A stretch of 64,000 nt of DNA. Origin: Kalaharituber pfeilii (taxonomy: Eukaryota > Ascomycota > Pezizomycetes > Pezizales > Pezizaceae). The notes under the pieces are model-generated. The model saw only the letters and a list, made by a program, of their open reading frames with translations. It did no database searches and was not told the DNA's origin. Positions within the stretch are counted from its first letter, which is position 1, and the number at the start of each line of letters is the position of its first letter. Below, piece after piece: positions 23,811 through 34,902 of this stretch. Both the position numbers and the translations under genes were made by a program. The stretch is taken from contig WHUZ01000001.1 of the NCBI GenBank assembly GCA_015179045.1, positions 1,302,001-1,366,000 on the forward strand, given 5' to 3'.

Positions 23811-26800
23811 ATGGGTAAAAATGATCCTAAAAGCCCAACAGGGTTTCGTGAGAGGGCTAGAAGGCTCGGGGAAAAGCTTCGGATCAGGTCAGTCTTCCAA
23901 CAGAATGGCGATACCTCTGCTCAGGCTAACCTCCCCTTCTCTATAGAGGCTCGCCTAGATCGACATCTCCCGCCGGAAATATAGAGAGGTGTGCGAAGGC
24001 TTCTAGCGCCTCTCCCTCAACAGGGAGTCTTTCGCATACTCCCCCCCTCGCAACCCCACACACACGGCCAACACAAACATCAGCGAGCCCAGTTACTACT
24101 GTCACATCACCACTACCATTAGTACAAATACAAACTGTGGATGCTACCTCAGCATCCGGTTCATCTCATTCACCAATTGCATCTGGACCACCGAAAACTC
24201 GTCCGCAGGATACCCGTGCCAATATCGAAGATGTAATTAAGGAGTTGCAGTCTGCTAAAGCAGATATCAAAAAAAGACAATGGAAATATACCAACAGGCA
24301 TGGCGAGACTGTTGTCGTAGTGGAGCGGATAGGGCGGATCCTTAATGGGGTGCAGAAGTATGCAGCAATAGTCGATACGGCAATACAGCATAGCCCTGAA
24401 ACCACCGCTCTTGTATGGGCTGGTGTTAAAGTTATTCTGCAGGTCAGTCATAGAATTCCCTCCCATGGAACATTCGTTTAATGTAATAGGTTGCACTCAA
24501 TCATGTCGAATTGATGGAAAACCTGGAACTTGCAATGGCAACTATTATTGATACGATGGCCACTTGTGAATTCTATGCTCACATCTATATGACTGCATCC
24601 TTGGAGGTCACAGTGCATCCAGACTTAACTGAGGCTTTTAAACGCACGCTGGATTCTGCTCTGAAAGCACTCTATGATGCCATTTCGGCTTTTATAGCCG
24701 AAGTAAAAAAATATTTCGGCAGCTCAACTTCATGTAAGAAATTCGTTTTGTGTCAGTTTGGACTTCGCTAACGAGTACCAAATTTAGGGGCAAAGAGTGT
24801 TGGGAATCTCTATACGCCTTTCTCAGTATCGATGCAACCATTCCTCGATGAAATAGCTAGCAAGGAAAAAGTTGTTTGCAGGTGTGCCAATATGGCTACA
24901 ATGAAAAGGATCATGGGCAAGAACGCTATGTGACTCTTGCATAGGTATATTATGCTAATGAGAATAGACATTTCCAAGATGGAGGACCTCTTGAATAATA
25001 TAAGGAAGGAAATGAAACCTTTGACCATGCTAGAAAGTGAGTGCATCGTCTTGCACTATCTTCGTTCATAGGAAACGATTCTGCAACTGATGCTAATTGT
25101 AAAAGCAAGAGCAGACATGTTCACGAACATGGAAGAAAACCTTGTGGTGACTAGGAATATTGAGGATATGGTAACTACACTTGGTACGTTTGTACACACC
25201 TATTCATTGATCTCTTTTTTAATGTAAATTAGTATTGAATCAACGACAAACAACTGTTTGGAAAACTTTAAATCCAGACTTGGAGCAGCTGAAGAAGAAT
25301 TACCTAGCTAAGCATAAGCTTGATTTCGAGTTTGACCTATATATTCCAGCGGAAGGAATGACACATCCGCACGATAGCAAGCGCTTTGATCTACTGGACG
25401 CTGTTCAAAAATTCCTTTCAGATGCCGTGCCGCAAAAGATTTGCTTGATCCAAGGTGCGGGTGGATCCGGAAAATCAACGTTCAACCATCACCTTGCACA
25501 GACGCTCTGGTCTGTCTTTGATAAAGCCTCCAATAAAGAAATTGCAGTGGTTCCAGTATTTATTTCACTCTCTAGGGTGTATACATCAGGAATCCACAAC
25601 CAAGATTTAATAGCCACTTTCTTTGCCAAACAAGGCTTTCAAAAAGACCAAATAGACCTAGTTCGGCATCAACGACAGTTTGTATTTATCTTGGATGGTT
25701 ATGACGAAATTGAGAGACGAGATCGCAACTTTTATACCGAAAACGAGCTGGATACGTGGAATGCTAAAGTGGTTATTACCAGCCGACCCGAATATTTGCT
25801 CTCTGGGTATCAGAGCCAGTTTTACCCCCGTGGTCAGCCAAAACTATTACAAGAATACTACCTTGCGCCGTTTTCGAAGTCAAGCATCCGAACGTACATT
25901 GCACGATATGTGAAGGCTAGACCTGGTTACTCAGTTGAGGAGTATGAACAGTATATACTGAAGCCTGATGTTTGTGCTTTAGTCAGCAACCCTTTTCTAC
26001 TAAAAATGACTATGACCGTGAAACCAGCTCATAGTAAAGACAAACTCAAGCGTGGAGATTTATATCAAAAGTTCATTGAATATTGGATTAACCAGGCAAA
26101 GGAACGTTTGGATAATATACAGCTACCAGACACCCAGCGTAACGCATATACCCAGTTAACCAATATCAACTTTAGTTTCCAAGCACAATGCTTTTGTCAA
26201 CAGTTTGCCTTAACACTCTATCGTTGTCAAGCATTAGAAGCAAGCTATGCACCTGCTAGTCTTTTTCCCGATTCTATCCCACAAGAGCAGTCAATGTGGA
26301 AATGCTTTTTAGCAGATGATGATACTAAAGTGCAACTTTTACGCCTCAGTTCACCGCTTATTCGGCAGGGCAATTTATACCGATTTTTACACAAGTCGCT
26401 ACGGGACTATTTGGTAGCCGAAGTAATTTTGAAGGATGAGGCGTTCAAAGAGTGTAAAGTCAATGCACTAATGAATGAATTTCATCTTGTGGATGATCCT
26501 GGTGTTCTTGACTTCATCATCGAAAAAGCATGGCTAATGCAGCACCAACTTTTGGCCTTTGTGGAGCGATCTAAAACCGACACTAATTTTTCCACAGCAT
26601 CAGCAAATGCAATTACGCTTCTAGTTAGAGCAGGAAGGAGCTTCACAGGTTATGATTTGCGTGGCATAAGGATCCCTAGAGCAGATCTAAGTGGTGGCTT
26701 CTTTCATCAGGCTCAATTGCAAAATGCAGACCTATGTCAGGTTCGTACATACGCAATTAACAAAAACATATGATAAATATGTCAACAAATTAGCTAATGT

Positions 26801-28811
26801 TATAAAGCAGGTTCGTGCACATCAAACCTGGTTTGAGCGGGCAGACCTGAGTAAAGCTAGCATGAACAATGTATCGTTTGGGGAAAGTCCTTTTTTTGAG
26901 GGACATCGCGGCCCGGTATGGAGTGTCGCCTTCTCCCCTGACGGCCAGCTGCTTGCCTCTGGCGGTCATGATGATACTATACGCCTGTGGTCAGTGCCGC
27001 GCCATGAAGCCGTCCATACCTTTGAGGGACATCGCGGCTCGGTACGGAGTGTCGCCTTCTCCCCTGACGGCCAGCTGCTTGCCTCTGGCGGTTATGATGG
27101 TACTATACGCCTGTGGTCAGTGCCGCGCCATGAAGCCGTCCATACCTTTGAGGGACATCGCGGCTCGGTACTGAGTGTCGCCTTCTCCCCTGACGGCCAG
27201 CTGCTTGCCTCTGGCGGTTATGATGGTACTATACGCCTGTGGTCAGTGCCGCGCCATGAAGCCGTCCATACCTTTGAGGGACATCGCGGCTCGGTACGGA
27301 GTGTCGCCTTCTCCCCTGACGGCCAGCTGCTTGCCTCTGGCAGTAATGATGGTACTATACGCCTGTGGTCAGTGCCGCGCCATGAAACCGTCCATACCTT
27401 TGAGGGACATCGCGGCTCGGTATGGAGTGTCGCCTTCTCCCCTGACGGCCAGCTGCTTGCCTCTGGCAGTGATGATGGTACTATACGCCTGTGGTCAGTG
27501 CCGCGCCATGAAACCGTCCATACCTTTGAGGGACATCGCGGCTCGGTACGGAGTGTCGCCTTCTCCCCTGACGGCCAGCTGCTTGCCTCTGGCGGTTATG
27601 ATGATACTATACGCCTGTGGTCAGTGCCGCGCCATGAAGCCGTCCATACCTTTGAGGGACATCGCGGCTCGGTACGGAGTGTCGCCTTCTCCCCTGACGG
27701 CCAGCTGCTTGCCTCTGGCGGTTATGATGATACTATACGCCTGTGGTCAGTGCCGCGCCATGAAGCCGTCCATACCTTTGAGGGACATCGCGGCTCGGTA
27801 CTGAGTGTCGCCTTCTCCCCTGACGGCCAGTTGCTTGCCTCTGGCGGTCATGATGATACTATACGCCTGTGGTCAGTGCCGCGCCATGAAGCCGTCCATA
27901 CCTTTGAGGGACATCGCGGCTCGGTACTGAGTGTCGCCTTCTCCCCTGACGGCCAGCTGCTTGCCTCTGGCAGTAATGATGGTACTATACGCCTGTGGTC
28001 AGTGCCGCGCCATGAAGCCGTCCATACCTTTGAGGGACAACGCGGCTCGGTATGGAGTGTCGCCTTCTCCCCTGACGGCCAGCTGCTTGCCTCTGGCGGT
28101 CATGATGATACTATACGCCTGTGGTCAGTGCCGCGCCATGAAGCCGTCCATACCTTTGAGGGACAACGCGGCTCGGTACGGAGTGTCGCCTTCTCCCCTG
28201 ACGGCCAGCTGCTTGCCTCTGGCGGTCATGATGATACTATACGCCTGTGGTCAGTGCCGCGCCATGAAGCCGTCCATACCTTTGAGGGACAACGCGGCTC
28301 GGTACGGAGTGTCGCCTTCTCCCCTGACGGCCAGCTGCTTGCCTCTGGCGGTTATGATGGTACTATACGCCTGTGGTCAGTGCCGCGCCATGAAGCCGTC
28401 CATACCTTTGAGGGACAACGCGGCTCGGTATGGAGTGTCGCCTTCTCTCCTGACGGCCAGCTGCTTGCCTCTGGCGGTGATGATGGTACTATACGCCTGT
28501 GGTCAGTGCCGCGCCATGAAGCCATCCATACCTTTGAGGGACATCGCGACTCGGTATGGAGTGTCGCCTTCTCCCCTGACGGCCAGCTGCTTGCCTCTGG
28601 CAGTCATATAGTACATGTATGGCAAGTACAACACAAGGCAAGCCACATGCTAGCCAATCATTCCTTAGAAATCGGCTGTGTATGGGCAGCGCCCCAAAAC
28701 AGACTTATGCTCACGAATGTAAACATTCAGGATGTGACTGGGCTCAATTCACTCAACTTTCGCCTGCTTGGACAACATGGAGCAGTTGGACAGCCTGTAC
28801 TCACTGAGTAA
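23811..28811 (+). CDS. NLR / STAND protein: helical N-domain, NACHT, pentapeptide-like linker, 14 WD40 repeats
   Basis: Fungal NOD-like receptor of the HET-E/NWD type, a class tied to non-self recognition and regulated cell death. Eight exons: 23811-23887, 23947-24442, 24490-24733, 24788-24881, 24945-25036, 25106-25183, 25233-26740 and 26811-28811, all in phase, 1529 aa. After a basic start (MGKNDPKSPTGFRERARRLG) and a Ser/Thr/Pro-rich linker, residues about 115-360 are helical with TTALVWAGVKVILQVALNHV, as in Goodbye/NACHT_N-type N-terminal domains. NACHT: P-loop GAGGSGKST (435-443), Walker B FVFILDGYDE (510-519), then VVITSRPEYL. Near 830-885, ADL-type pentapeptide motifs (DLRGIRIPRADLSGG, ADLSKASMNNVSFGESP) precede the propeller. 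From residue 893, 14 WD40 repeats. No HET or other classical effector domain is present; the effector class is unknown. It reads as an intact gene. Confidence 0.93.
26898..28661 (+). repeat. Array of 14 near-identical 126-bp WD40-coding repeats
   Basis: Units start at 26898 and every 126 bases to 28536. Most of each unit is invariant (SVAFSPDGQLLASG, TIRLWSVPRHE). Changes cluster at a few codons: SV[R/L/W]SV, GG or GS, [H/Y/N/D]D[D/G], EAV/ETV/EAI, and EGH/EGQ. The first unit has GPV for GSV, and the last is truncated after LASGSHIVHVW. Strict periodicity keeps all frames open, which explains long meaningless ORFs in a second frame. Confidence 0.97.
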
Positions 28812-30397
28812 GTGAAGTTGGTGTAGATACTATAGTTATCGGTCCTTTGGGAGACTGCCCAAGGCCCCACATTTCTCCTGGCTACTAGCCCCCCTTTATA
28901 TAGTCTCTCGAGCGTGGCGTTTCTTCTTTGCTTATGTTATCTTTATATGCTTAACAATCAATGATTATACCATCGCTGTGGTTTGCCATTCGGTGGCACC
29001 CAGTCAGAGTCCGTTCAGCGCAGCCTCTTTAGTCACGAAGTTGATGCGCCCTGCCATAGCAAGTAGCGATAAGCGAAGTTACGTAAAAAAAAAGGTTGTT
29101 GCGCGGCCTTATTGACGTCATGTTACCATGTTCCTATTATCTCGTGCTTATATTATTTAGAGAGACCTACTATACTAGTTAATAGAGCTCATTCTGTACT
29201 ATAATATATTATCAGATATATTAAATGATATTCCATATCCCAGTGATGAGAATCGAACATCCAATGAAATGACTGAAGGGGATAGAAATCATACTTGGGA
29301 AACGATGTATAACACAGATAAGGGAATCAGGTCAACTAAAAAGCAAAGCAATGCACAAAACAAGTATAATAGGCAAAAGAAAAAGAAAAATCTCTAAAGT
29401 AGGATCTGGACCGTTGCTTCCTTGGTTTGCGAAATCTTCTATTCAAATGGTTACTGAAGAGCTATGGACGATTGCAATAATTGATGAACTCAGCCGGAAC
29501 TTGCGGTGACCAAATTAAGGAGCATTGTGTTTATTTTAGGTATATCCACGAACAATGTCTAGATTTATGCCTCAGTGTCGGTGGAGTGGTGCTTCACTTG
29601 TTCGTAATGTGATATATAACTATTGGCCTCTAAACTGCCTCTTATTGCCGTATGTCACTATCAGAGCTATAATCTTCTTCAGGACCGCACACAACAGATT
29701 CGACTCCCTCAAGGAGCGATATTCGTTTATTGAATGTAAATCATCCTCCATGCTTATTCTGGTGCGGAGCGGCGGATGGTTTGAAGGATATTGTAATTAC
29801 CATAAGGAATATTGTGATATTGTGGAATGGCAAATTTAGTATATAGGACGTGGAGGATGAAAGGAGTACAGTTGAGGTAGTCTCGTGACCAGAAAGCTGA
29901 CTGCAATACTGTAGAGATGCCCTCCAGAAACTCAACTCCAATTCTCACGAGCTATTACCGCCGGAATGCAAAGTTGGGCCTGAGTTCCCGAAATCTATAT
30001 ATTTCTGTTAATTAATAAATTTAGACTCCCGTCCGTCCGTCCGTCCGAATTTGTGGAAATGTAAATTCGACAACCCTTTCTGCTAGACAAAGAACGCCCT
30101 AACAGTGGTATGAGACTACCCTAACAGTATGTTCAGCTTCCACACACCACTAGCTAGGGGATGTTAAGGTCTGTTCTATGCAATCCGGCTAACTTGGATA
30201 TACTCCCGTTCTAAATAATTCTGTGCATTGGTCTAATTATTCCGACTAACGTGGTAAAGTCGTTAACGGCATCTTGGAAATTTTCAATAAATGACGAACT
30301 ATGTGACATATCAACTGATTTGGGAGAAGAAACATCATAAATCTGAGAGAGGAACCCCCAATTTCGAAGATCTACAGTACACATATTTCCCTGCCCA
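28812..30397. other. Intergenic, one short retroposon, otherwise nothing recognised
   Basis: Holds the 3' flank of the NLR gene, the small insertion at 29050-29094 and a (CGTC)n microsatellite near 30030-30048. The plus-strand ORF 29555-29839 has no resemblance to a family. Confidence 0.4.
29050..29094 (+). mobile_element. Short A-tailed retroposon with target-site duplication
   Basis: Begins CCTGCCATAGC (first C at 29049 or 29050), ends GCGAAGTTACGT plus A9, and is bounded by GTTGATGCGC (29040-29049) and GTTGTTGCGC (29095-29104), a 9/10 match. About 45 bp in all. Same start and order of motifs as the copies at 59203 and 59709. Confidence 0.65.
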
Positions 30398-30753
30398 GTG
30401 GGATTTCAAGCATTCCCACAAGGAATTTTTTATTTTATTTTATTTTTTTTCGAATTGGAAAGAGCAATCAATGTTGTACTGAGTAGCCTCAAGTTCCCCC
30501 ATGACAATAGCTATGTCAATCGGGACCTCCGGTGCACAAATGTGATCAGAGGAAACAATGGAGCAGTAAGAATAGTTGATCTGGAACACTCAGGCAAGGA
30601 AGGGAAAGTGGAGTTTTATCATGCAAGAGTGGCCAGGATTGGAAGACAGCAGCTACACAAAAAAAAAAAAAGGACATCATGATGCTTGTTAAGATGATGG
30701 CGGAGTGCCACAGGGTTATCAAAGGTGAAGATGGGAGAGGTTACGGACTGTAA
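30398..30753 (+). pseudogene. Relic of a protein-kinase-like gene (frameshifted)
   Basis: Reading from about 30440, the frame gives LKFPHDNSYVNRDLRCTNVI, then RIVDLEHSGKEGKVEF. This resembles the catalytic loop (HRDLRxxN, here NRDLRCTN) and the metal-binding D (IVDLE) of divergent fungal kinase-like domains, such as those at the end of Crinkler-type proteins. The frame is broken at a 13-A run (30659-30671); the next frame continues KDIMMLVKMMAECHRVIKGE up to a stop at about 30753, which fits the expected DIxxLxKM helix. The upstream lobe is missing or unrecognisable. Either a decayed gene or, for the A-run alone, a homopolymer length error. Family subtype is uncertain. Confidence 0.6.
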
Positions 30754-31319
30754 AAAATGAGCAAAGGTACCTCTGTTGAGGACGCATTAGGCGATCATGG
30801 CTGCTCTAACAGAGAGAAGGAAAAGTGAAAGGGGAAAAAAAAATTATTTTCTGAGCGGGCACCTATTTGAATGATACTGGGTAAATTTGAAACAACGCAA
30901 ATGGTACTGTAGCTCTTCATAAATATTGGATTCCAGTCACCAAACTTCTCCGTCAGCCCTGTGCGTGCTTCCACAAACTCACTGGAAGAGGATTTTTCTG
31001 TTACCTGGAAGGGATGGTTATGCAAAACCCCAGATGCCACCAGCATCCTCCTTTAATGTCCATGGCCTGATCTCCCAGCCGGAGTGCTGGTAGCAGGCAG
31101 TACTTGCATGATAATATTTTTATTTCTGGAAGATTTGAGAGTCTGGAGAAATTTTGGTCAATTGGAGGGTGCGGCGGTGGACTACCTGTTTGGGCGTAGG
31201 ACTTCCGAAATGAGGCACTTTCGCTGCCAAGACATGACAAAAAAAGAAACTCAGTTGCCTTGTGTTTCAAGAAAAGAGTGTTCTGATAGATAAGCCATTC
31301 TACAAGTGTCTACGTGGGA
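30754..31319. other. Intergenic, nothing recognised
   Basis: ORFs on both strands here (30795-31046, 31001-31270, 31084-31293) overlap each other and show no family motif. Confidence 0.4.
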
Positions 31320-33016
31320 CTAAGTGTACTCCACATTATTTAGACTCCTTGGGGCTCCCCCTTCTAGAGCTACAGATCCGTCCCGTGGTTCGAATTCAGA
31401 AAGCTCATGCTTTTGCATGAACCCTACGTGTCTCCATAGTTTTAAACTATTATCCATTTCAAAACCTTCGCTCTCCTCATCGCAGTAATCTCTTCGAGCG
31501 TGGTTCCTCTGCCCTGAGCAAGTAGCTACAATGCTGGGCCATGCCGGGTTCACCGCTACTGACGTCACTGGGTCTGCTTCCCCAAATTTACCGTCGTATC
31601 AGCATCGGTCTACTCTAGTCTAGGGCTTAGACATTGGTCGACTTACCGTTGTGTGCTTTCCATTGTAACACTGGGTTTGTGTCTACATTAACATCCCACA
31701 CTTTAATCATGCCGTCCTTGCCTCCACCTGCGACCATTTCGGTACCTGTCACATAATCCGGAATCAGGTCAATTCCCAGCCTTTGTACTGTGTTTGCGTC
31801 TCTGCTTCTCAAGGTTGCTACTTTGTTGAATAGCCTTCTCACATCCCACACTGTGATGACATTATCCTTTCGTTCAGACACATAGATATATGTCCCACAC
31901 TGACTCCACCGTACATCCGTTATGCCCTTCAATGATAAAGAACTTTTCTCATCCTTCTCTGCAACCGAGAATATTGCAATCACATCTCCAGATCCCTCCT
32001 GGTCATAGAGGCCTATTGACCTCGTATATGTCCCCGCAGCAAGGATTCCCGAATCTGGGGATATACTCATAGCACTGAGGATTCCCTTCATGGTCTGTGT
32101 GGTTGCAATAGAGTTCCTTGAGGGTATTGTGCGAAGATTGTATAACGGTTCACGATTGTTGAAATCGAAGACGCTAATCATGGATTCTGTTCCACATATA
32201 AAGTGCCTATAATAGTGGGAAAAGACAATGGAATGAGGACTGAGGTATTTCTCTGTCGCGGCATGCTGGAGGATGTATGTGGACAGGATACTACCGTCAA
32301 GACTGTATAAATGGATTGGATTATCGCGAGTACATGTTATGAACCAGTTCATGGTATCATCTATCTGCGTTAGCATCGTTCGGTCGAAATAGTAGTGATT
32401 TGAATAACCTTCTAAAACCCACGGACAGGGTCCAATAGAGTATACACTCTCGGGTTCATATATCACAGAGATTGGCCTGAGTACTGAAACAGACTTTGGG
32501 TCCTTGTCACTACATTCCTGCAACCACTCTGAAGGTCTTTCGAACCGTTAGTAGATGAGACTCATAATCAATGTCTATAGAAACGAAGTAACAGTACAAT
32601 CCAAACACTCTCACAGCACTATCCTCACTGTTCGTGATTAGGTATCTCCCATCTGCTGTCCTAATTCCAGTTCGCATATCAGAAGGACTATCCATCACAG
32701 CAAAAACGAAATCAGCTTTTCAGGGTTTGGAAAATCACCATTGTGCACTTCTGAAGCAATTGCTCTCTTCAGCATGCTGCCATGCCTGCCGTTTTCGTCT
32801 TCGCAGAGGTATATCCTTCGCAGTTATGTCCTCAGCTTGCACAGCCAATTTCTCTCGTGCATTGGTATCTGCAATGCTCCCGCTGTACACATCCCCAGTC
32901 GATGCAGCCAGGCGGTACGGATATTGCACTAGATCAGATTTTTCCTCACTCTCAGGATTGATCGGAGTATCGGTGCTCCCCTCTGAATGTTCACCACAGA
33001 CGCCTGAGACAGGCAT
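31320..33016 (-). CDS. WRAP53/TCAB1-like WD40 protein
   Basis: Homologues bind Cajal-body box RNAs, including telomerase RNA in animals; the fungal role is less clear (yeast Swt21 is a distant relative). Exons: 33016-32739, 32687-32598, 32536-31647 and 31573-31320; introns of 51, 61 and 73 nt; 503 aa. The ATG (MPVSGVCGEH) is the first in frame after an upstream GTG. Joins give NCFRSAQC-PSDMRTGIRT, AVRVFGL-PSEWLQECSD and QWKAHNGD-PVTSVAVNP. Diagnostic segments: SVYSIGPCPWVL, CTRDNPIHLYSLDG, SHYYRHFICGTESMISVFDF, MSISPDSGILAAGTYTRSIG, ITDVRWSQCGTYIYVSERKD, VITVWDVRR and GGKDGMIKVWDVN, matching the WRAP53 propeller. The intron after DGLSL-type position 32597 uses a textbook CTAAC branch site. 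The acidic C-terminus ends RSLNNVEYT. Confidence 0.88.
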
Positions 33017-34513
33017 CACTCTAAGCACTAACGTCGCCACAGAATCTTAGAGGATGTAGCAGACAGAAGCTCCAGCGAAGCGATGCACGTTGCCTTACTT
33101 ACTAGCAGACCAGCCAAGCCAGACTGCACATGCACAAGCTAGTTGCCTGGGAAGAGAGATTACTCATCATATGCATACTCTCTACCTGTGATACTGTAGC
33201 GGCTCATCCGCCTATGCATACATACGCAACATCATGTAACAGGCACGGCAGCACGGTGCAAGCCCTGTAACTTTAACAATTTCCCGAAGCGCAAGATGCG
33301 CCAGTCACGTGAAGCTGCACTATGCACGAGTGTTCCCCAAGCAATAATTTTTACTCTACCTCTCGAACAGCGTCCCAGCTTGGGCCTAAGGCCTTGTCAA
33401 GGGATTTGCATCCTCTCGTGCACAAAGAAAGAGGCAGAGCCGCAGGGACAGTGAGTATCTTTCCCTGAAGCCTTCTGCCTCTTGAAGAACAAGGAAAGCA
33501 TCACAGAGCAAGTGCGGTATAGGAGTTGATGGGCTTGTAAGAATTGCTATAAGCGTGTGCCTCGCTTGATGAGGGGCCTGCAGCGGAGGCGTGCCGACTT
33601 GAACTGGTGCTACTGAGCCGGAGGAAGATGACGATGTGAAAAATTCGTTTCCAAAGGACACAGCAACATTAGAAGCGCAATTGAGTGAACGGCCGAGAGG
33701 CTAGTAACGATACTACGGTACTGCTGTTCCTATAAAAATAAAAAGTAAAAATAAAAACAGGGGGCCCTGGGTCCACTACTGTAGAGTTCAGCCATATAGA
33801 ACCAGACCCTTACATACAGTCCAACTGTATCTAGAAGACGTGGTGAACAATCCTCTCGGAGCTCAACGTGAGAATCGGACCGGGGCCCTCAATTCTGTAT
33901 CCCTCCATGTCGTTTGTTGTTACCCCCATTACTAGAGACAACAGCATTCCACTTCGACCAAGGCACAGGTGAATTCAACTGTGATGAACCCCCACTCTGC
34001 TGGCACTCTGGCTAGTATGATATGCGACCCCCAGTCTCAAACCAGCCCGACCCCACCACCCCCACCTCCCATCTCCATCTTAACCCCTTCTCAATCGCAC
34101 CATCTAGCAGCTCCTAAACTTCAACAGGATATTAGCCCGAGACTACAGATGACTCTATGGAATTGTCACAGACTCGTAACTCCGTGGTATTACGTTTATG
34201 GAGTTGAAAATCACAACTGTTGAAGACCACAACAAGCGGGTAATGATATTAAAGAAAAAAGGGAAAAAAAAAAAAAGGATCACAATTACGAACGCGGTAC
34301 CATGTCAAAGGCTATTCTCTTTCGTTTGGCCGTCACGACTGGCCCAAGCCATTTAGGAACAGGCGCACAAGCTGACTGGGCCGGAACATATATCCCCATT
34401 TCTTGATTGTCATCTGCTTATGTAGATTGAGAGTATTGGAGACCACGTGTGTTGCCGAACACAAGTCTTAGAATTTTTGGTGCTAGCATGCACCACCTTG
34501 ATAGGTAAATTTC
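33017..34513. other. Intergenic with A-rich tract and a short retroposon
   Basis: A minus-strand ORF at 33386-33661 (Ser-rich start, then LLCDAFLVLQEAEGF) could be a small exon but has no partner exon that I can support. An A-rich tract lies at 33733-33758. The insertion at 34219-34278 is listed separately. Confidence 0.4.
34219..34278 (+). mobile_element. Short A-tailed retroposon with target-site duplication
   Basis: Sequence ending AAGCGGGTAATGATATTAAA followed by an interrupted A-run, bounded by ATCACAACT (34210-34218) and ATCACAATT (34279-34287), 8/9 identical. It carries only the 3' part of the family core, so probably 5'-truncated. Confidence 0.55.
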
Positions 34514-34902
34514 CTACCCTCCTTTCCTCTTCTTAACATTTTTTGGCCTTCCATGAATATGTAGTCTTCTCACAACTTGATTGACGTTACGAGTAAATAC
34601 ACTCGTTTTCAAAGGTTTCTTCTGGGTCAAACAAAACTTCTTGGAATTTAAAGGCGCACTCCAATCTGATGTTTTTGTTTTGTATATTTAATACTTACCT
34701 GAGTAATTGATGTTATTGGTGGAAGCAAGAACGCAAATTTAGCTTCAGCTAAACTGAGCAATCGATCAAATAGCGATTCTGTTCCCCACCAACCTTGGTA
34801 GTTAGCATACAGCCTCCCAGACAACCTGCATCCAGATGCTCCCGTCTTCAAACCAACGCAAGGGATGAGGCCTGCCAAGCAATAATTCGTCAAATAGTCC
34901 AT
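34514..34902 (-). CDS. Unrecognised two-exon protein
   Basis: Exon A 34902-34699 ends LLPPITSITQ at a consensus GTAAGT donor. The 77-nt intron ends in a pyrimidine-rich TTTGACCCAG. Exon B 34621-34514 reads KKPLKTSVFTRNVNQVVRRL, then HIHGRPKNVKKRKGG and stop. Joined in phase 0 this gives 103 aa with a strongly basic C-terminus. The real start may lie further upstream: an overlapping minus-strand frame from 35005 (MRFDTAGNNNSTLTATQPQQ..., with LDGLFDELLLGRPHPLRWFE) also looks protein-like, but I could not join the two frames with credible splice sites. The basic tail suggests an RNA- or DNA-binding or nucleolar/mitochondrial protein (inference). I do not recognise a family. Splice signals are the main support. 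Confidence 0.4.

Noticed and set aside
26869..28611. Three long plus-strand ORFs in a second frame across the WD40 array (repeating CGQCRAMKPSIPLRD)
   Set aside because: The 126-bp period is a multiple of three, so a frame without stops in one unit stays open through all units. No independent coding character; the WD40 frame is the real one.
33386..33661. 91-aa Ser-rich minus-strand ORF
   Set aside because: Could be an orphan exon, but no partner exon, conserved motif or promoter support was found.
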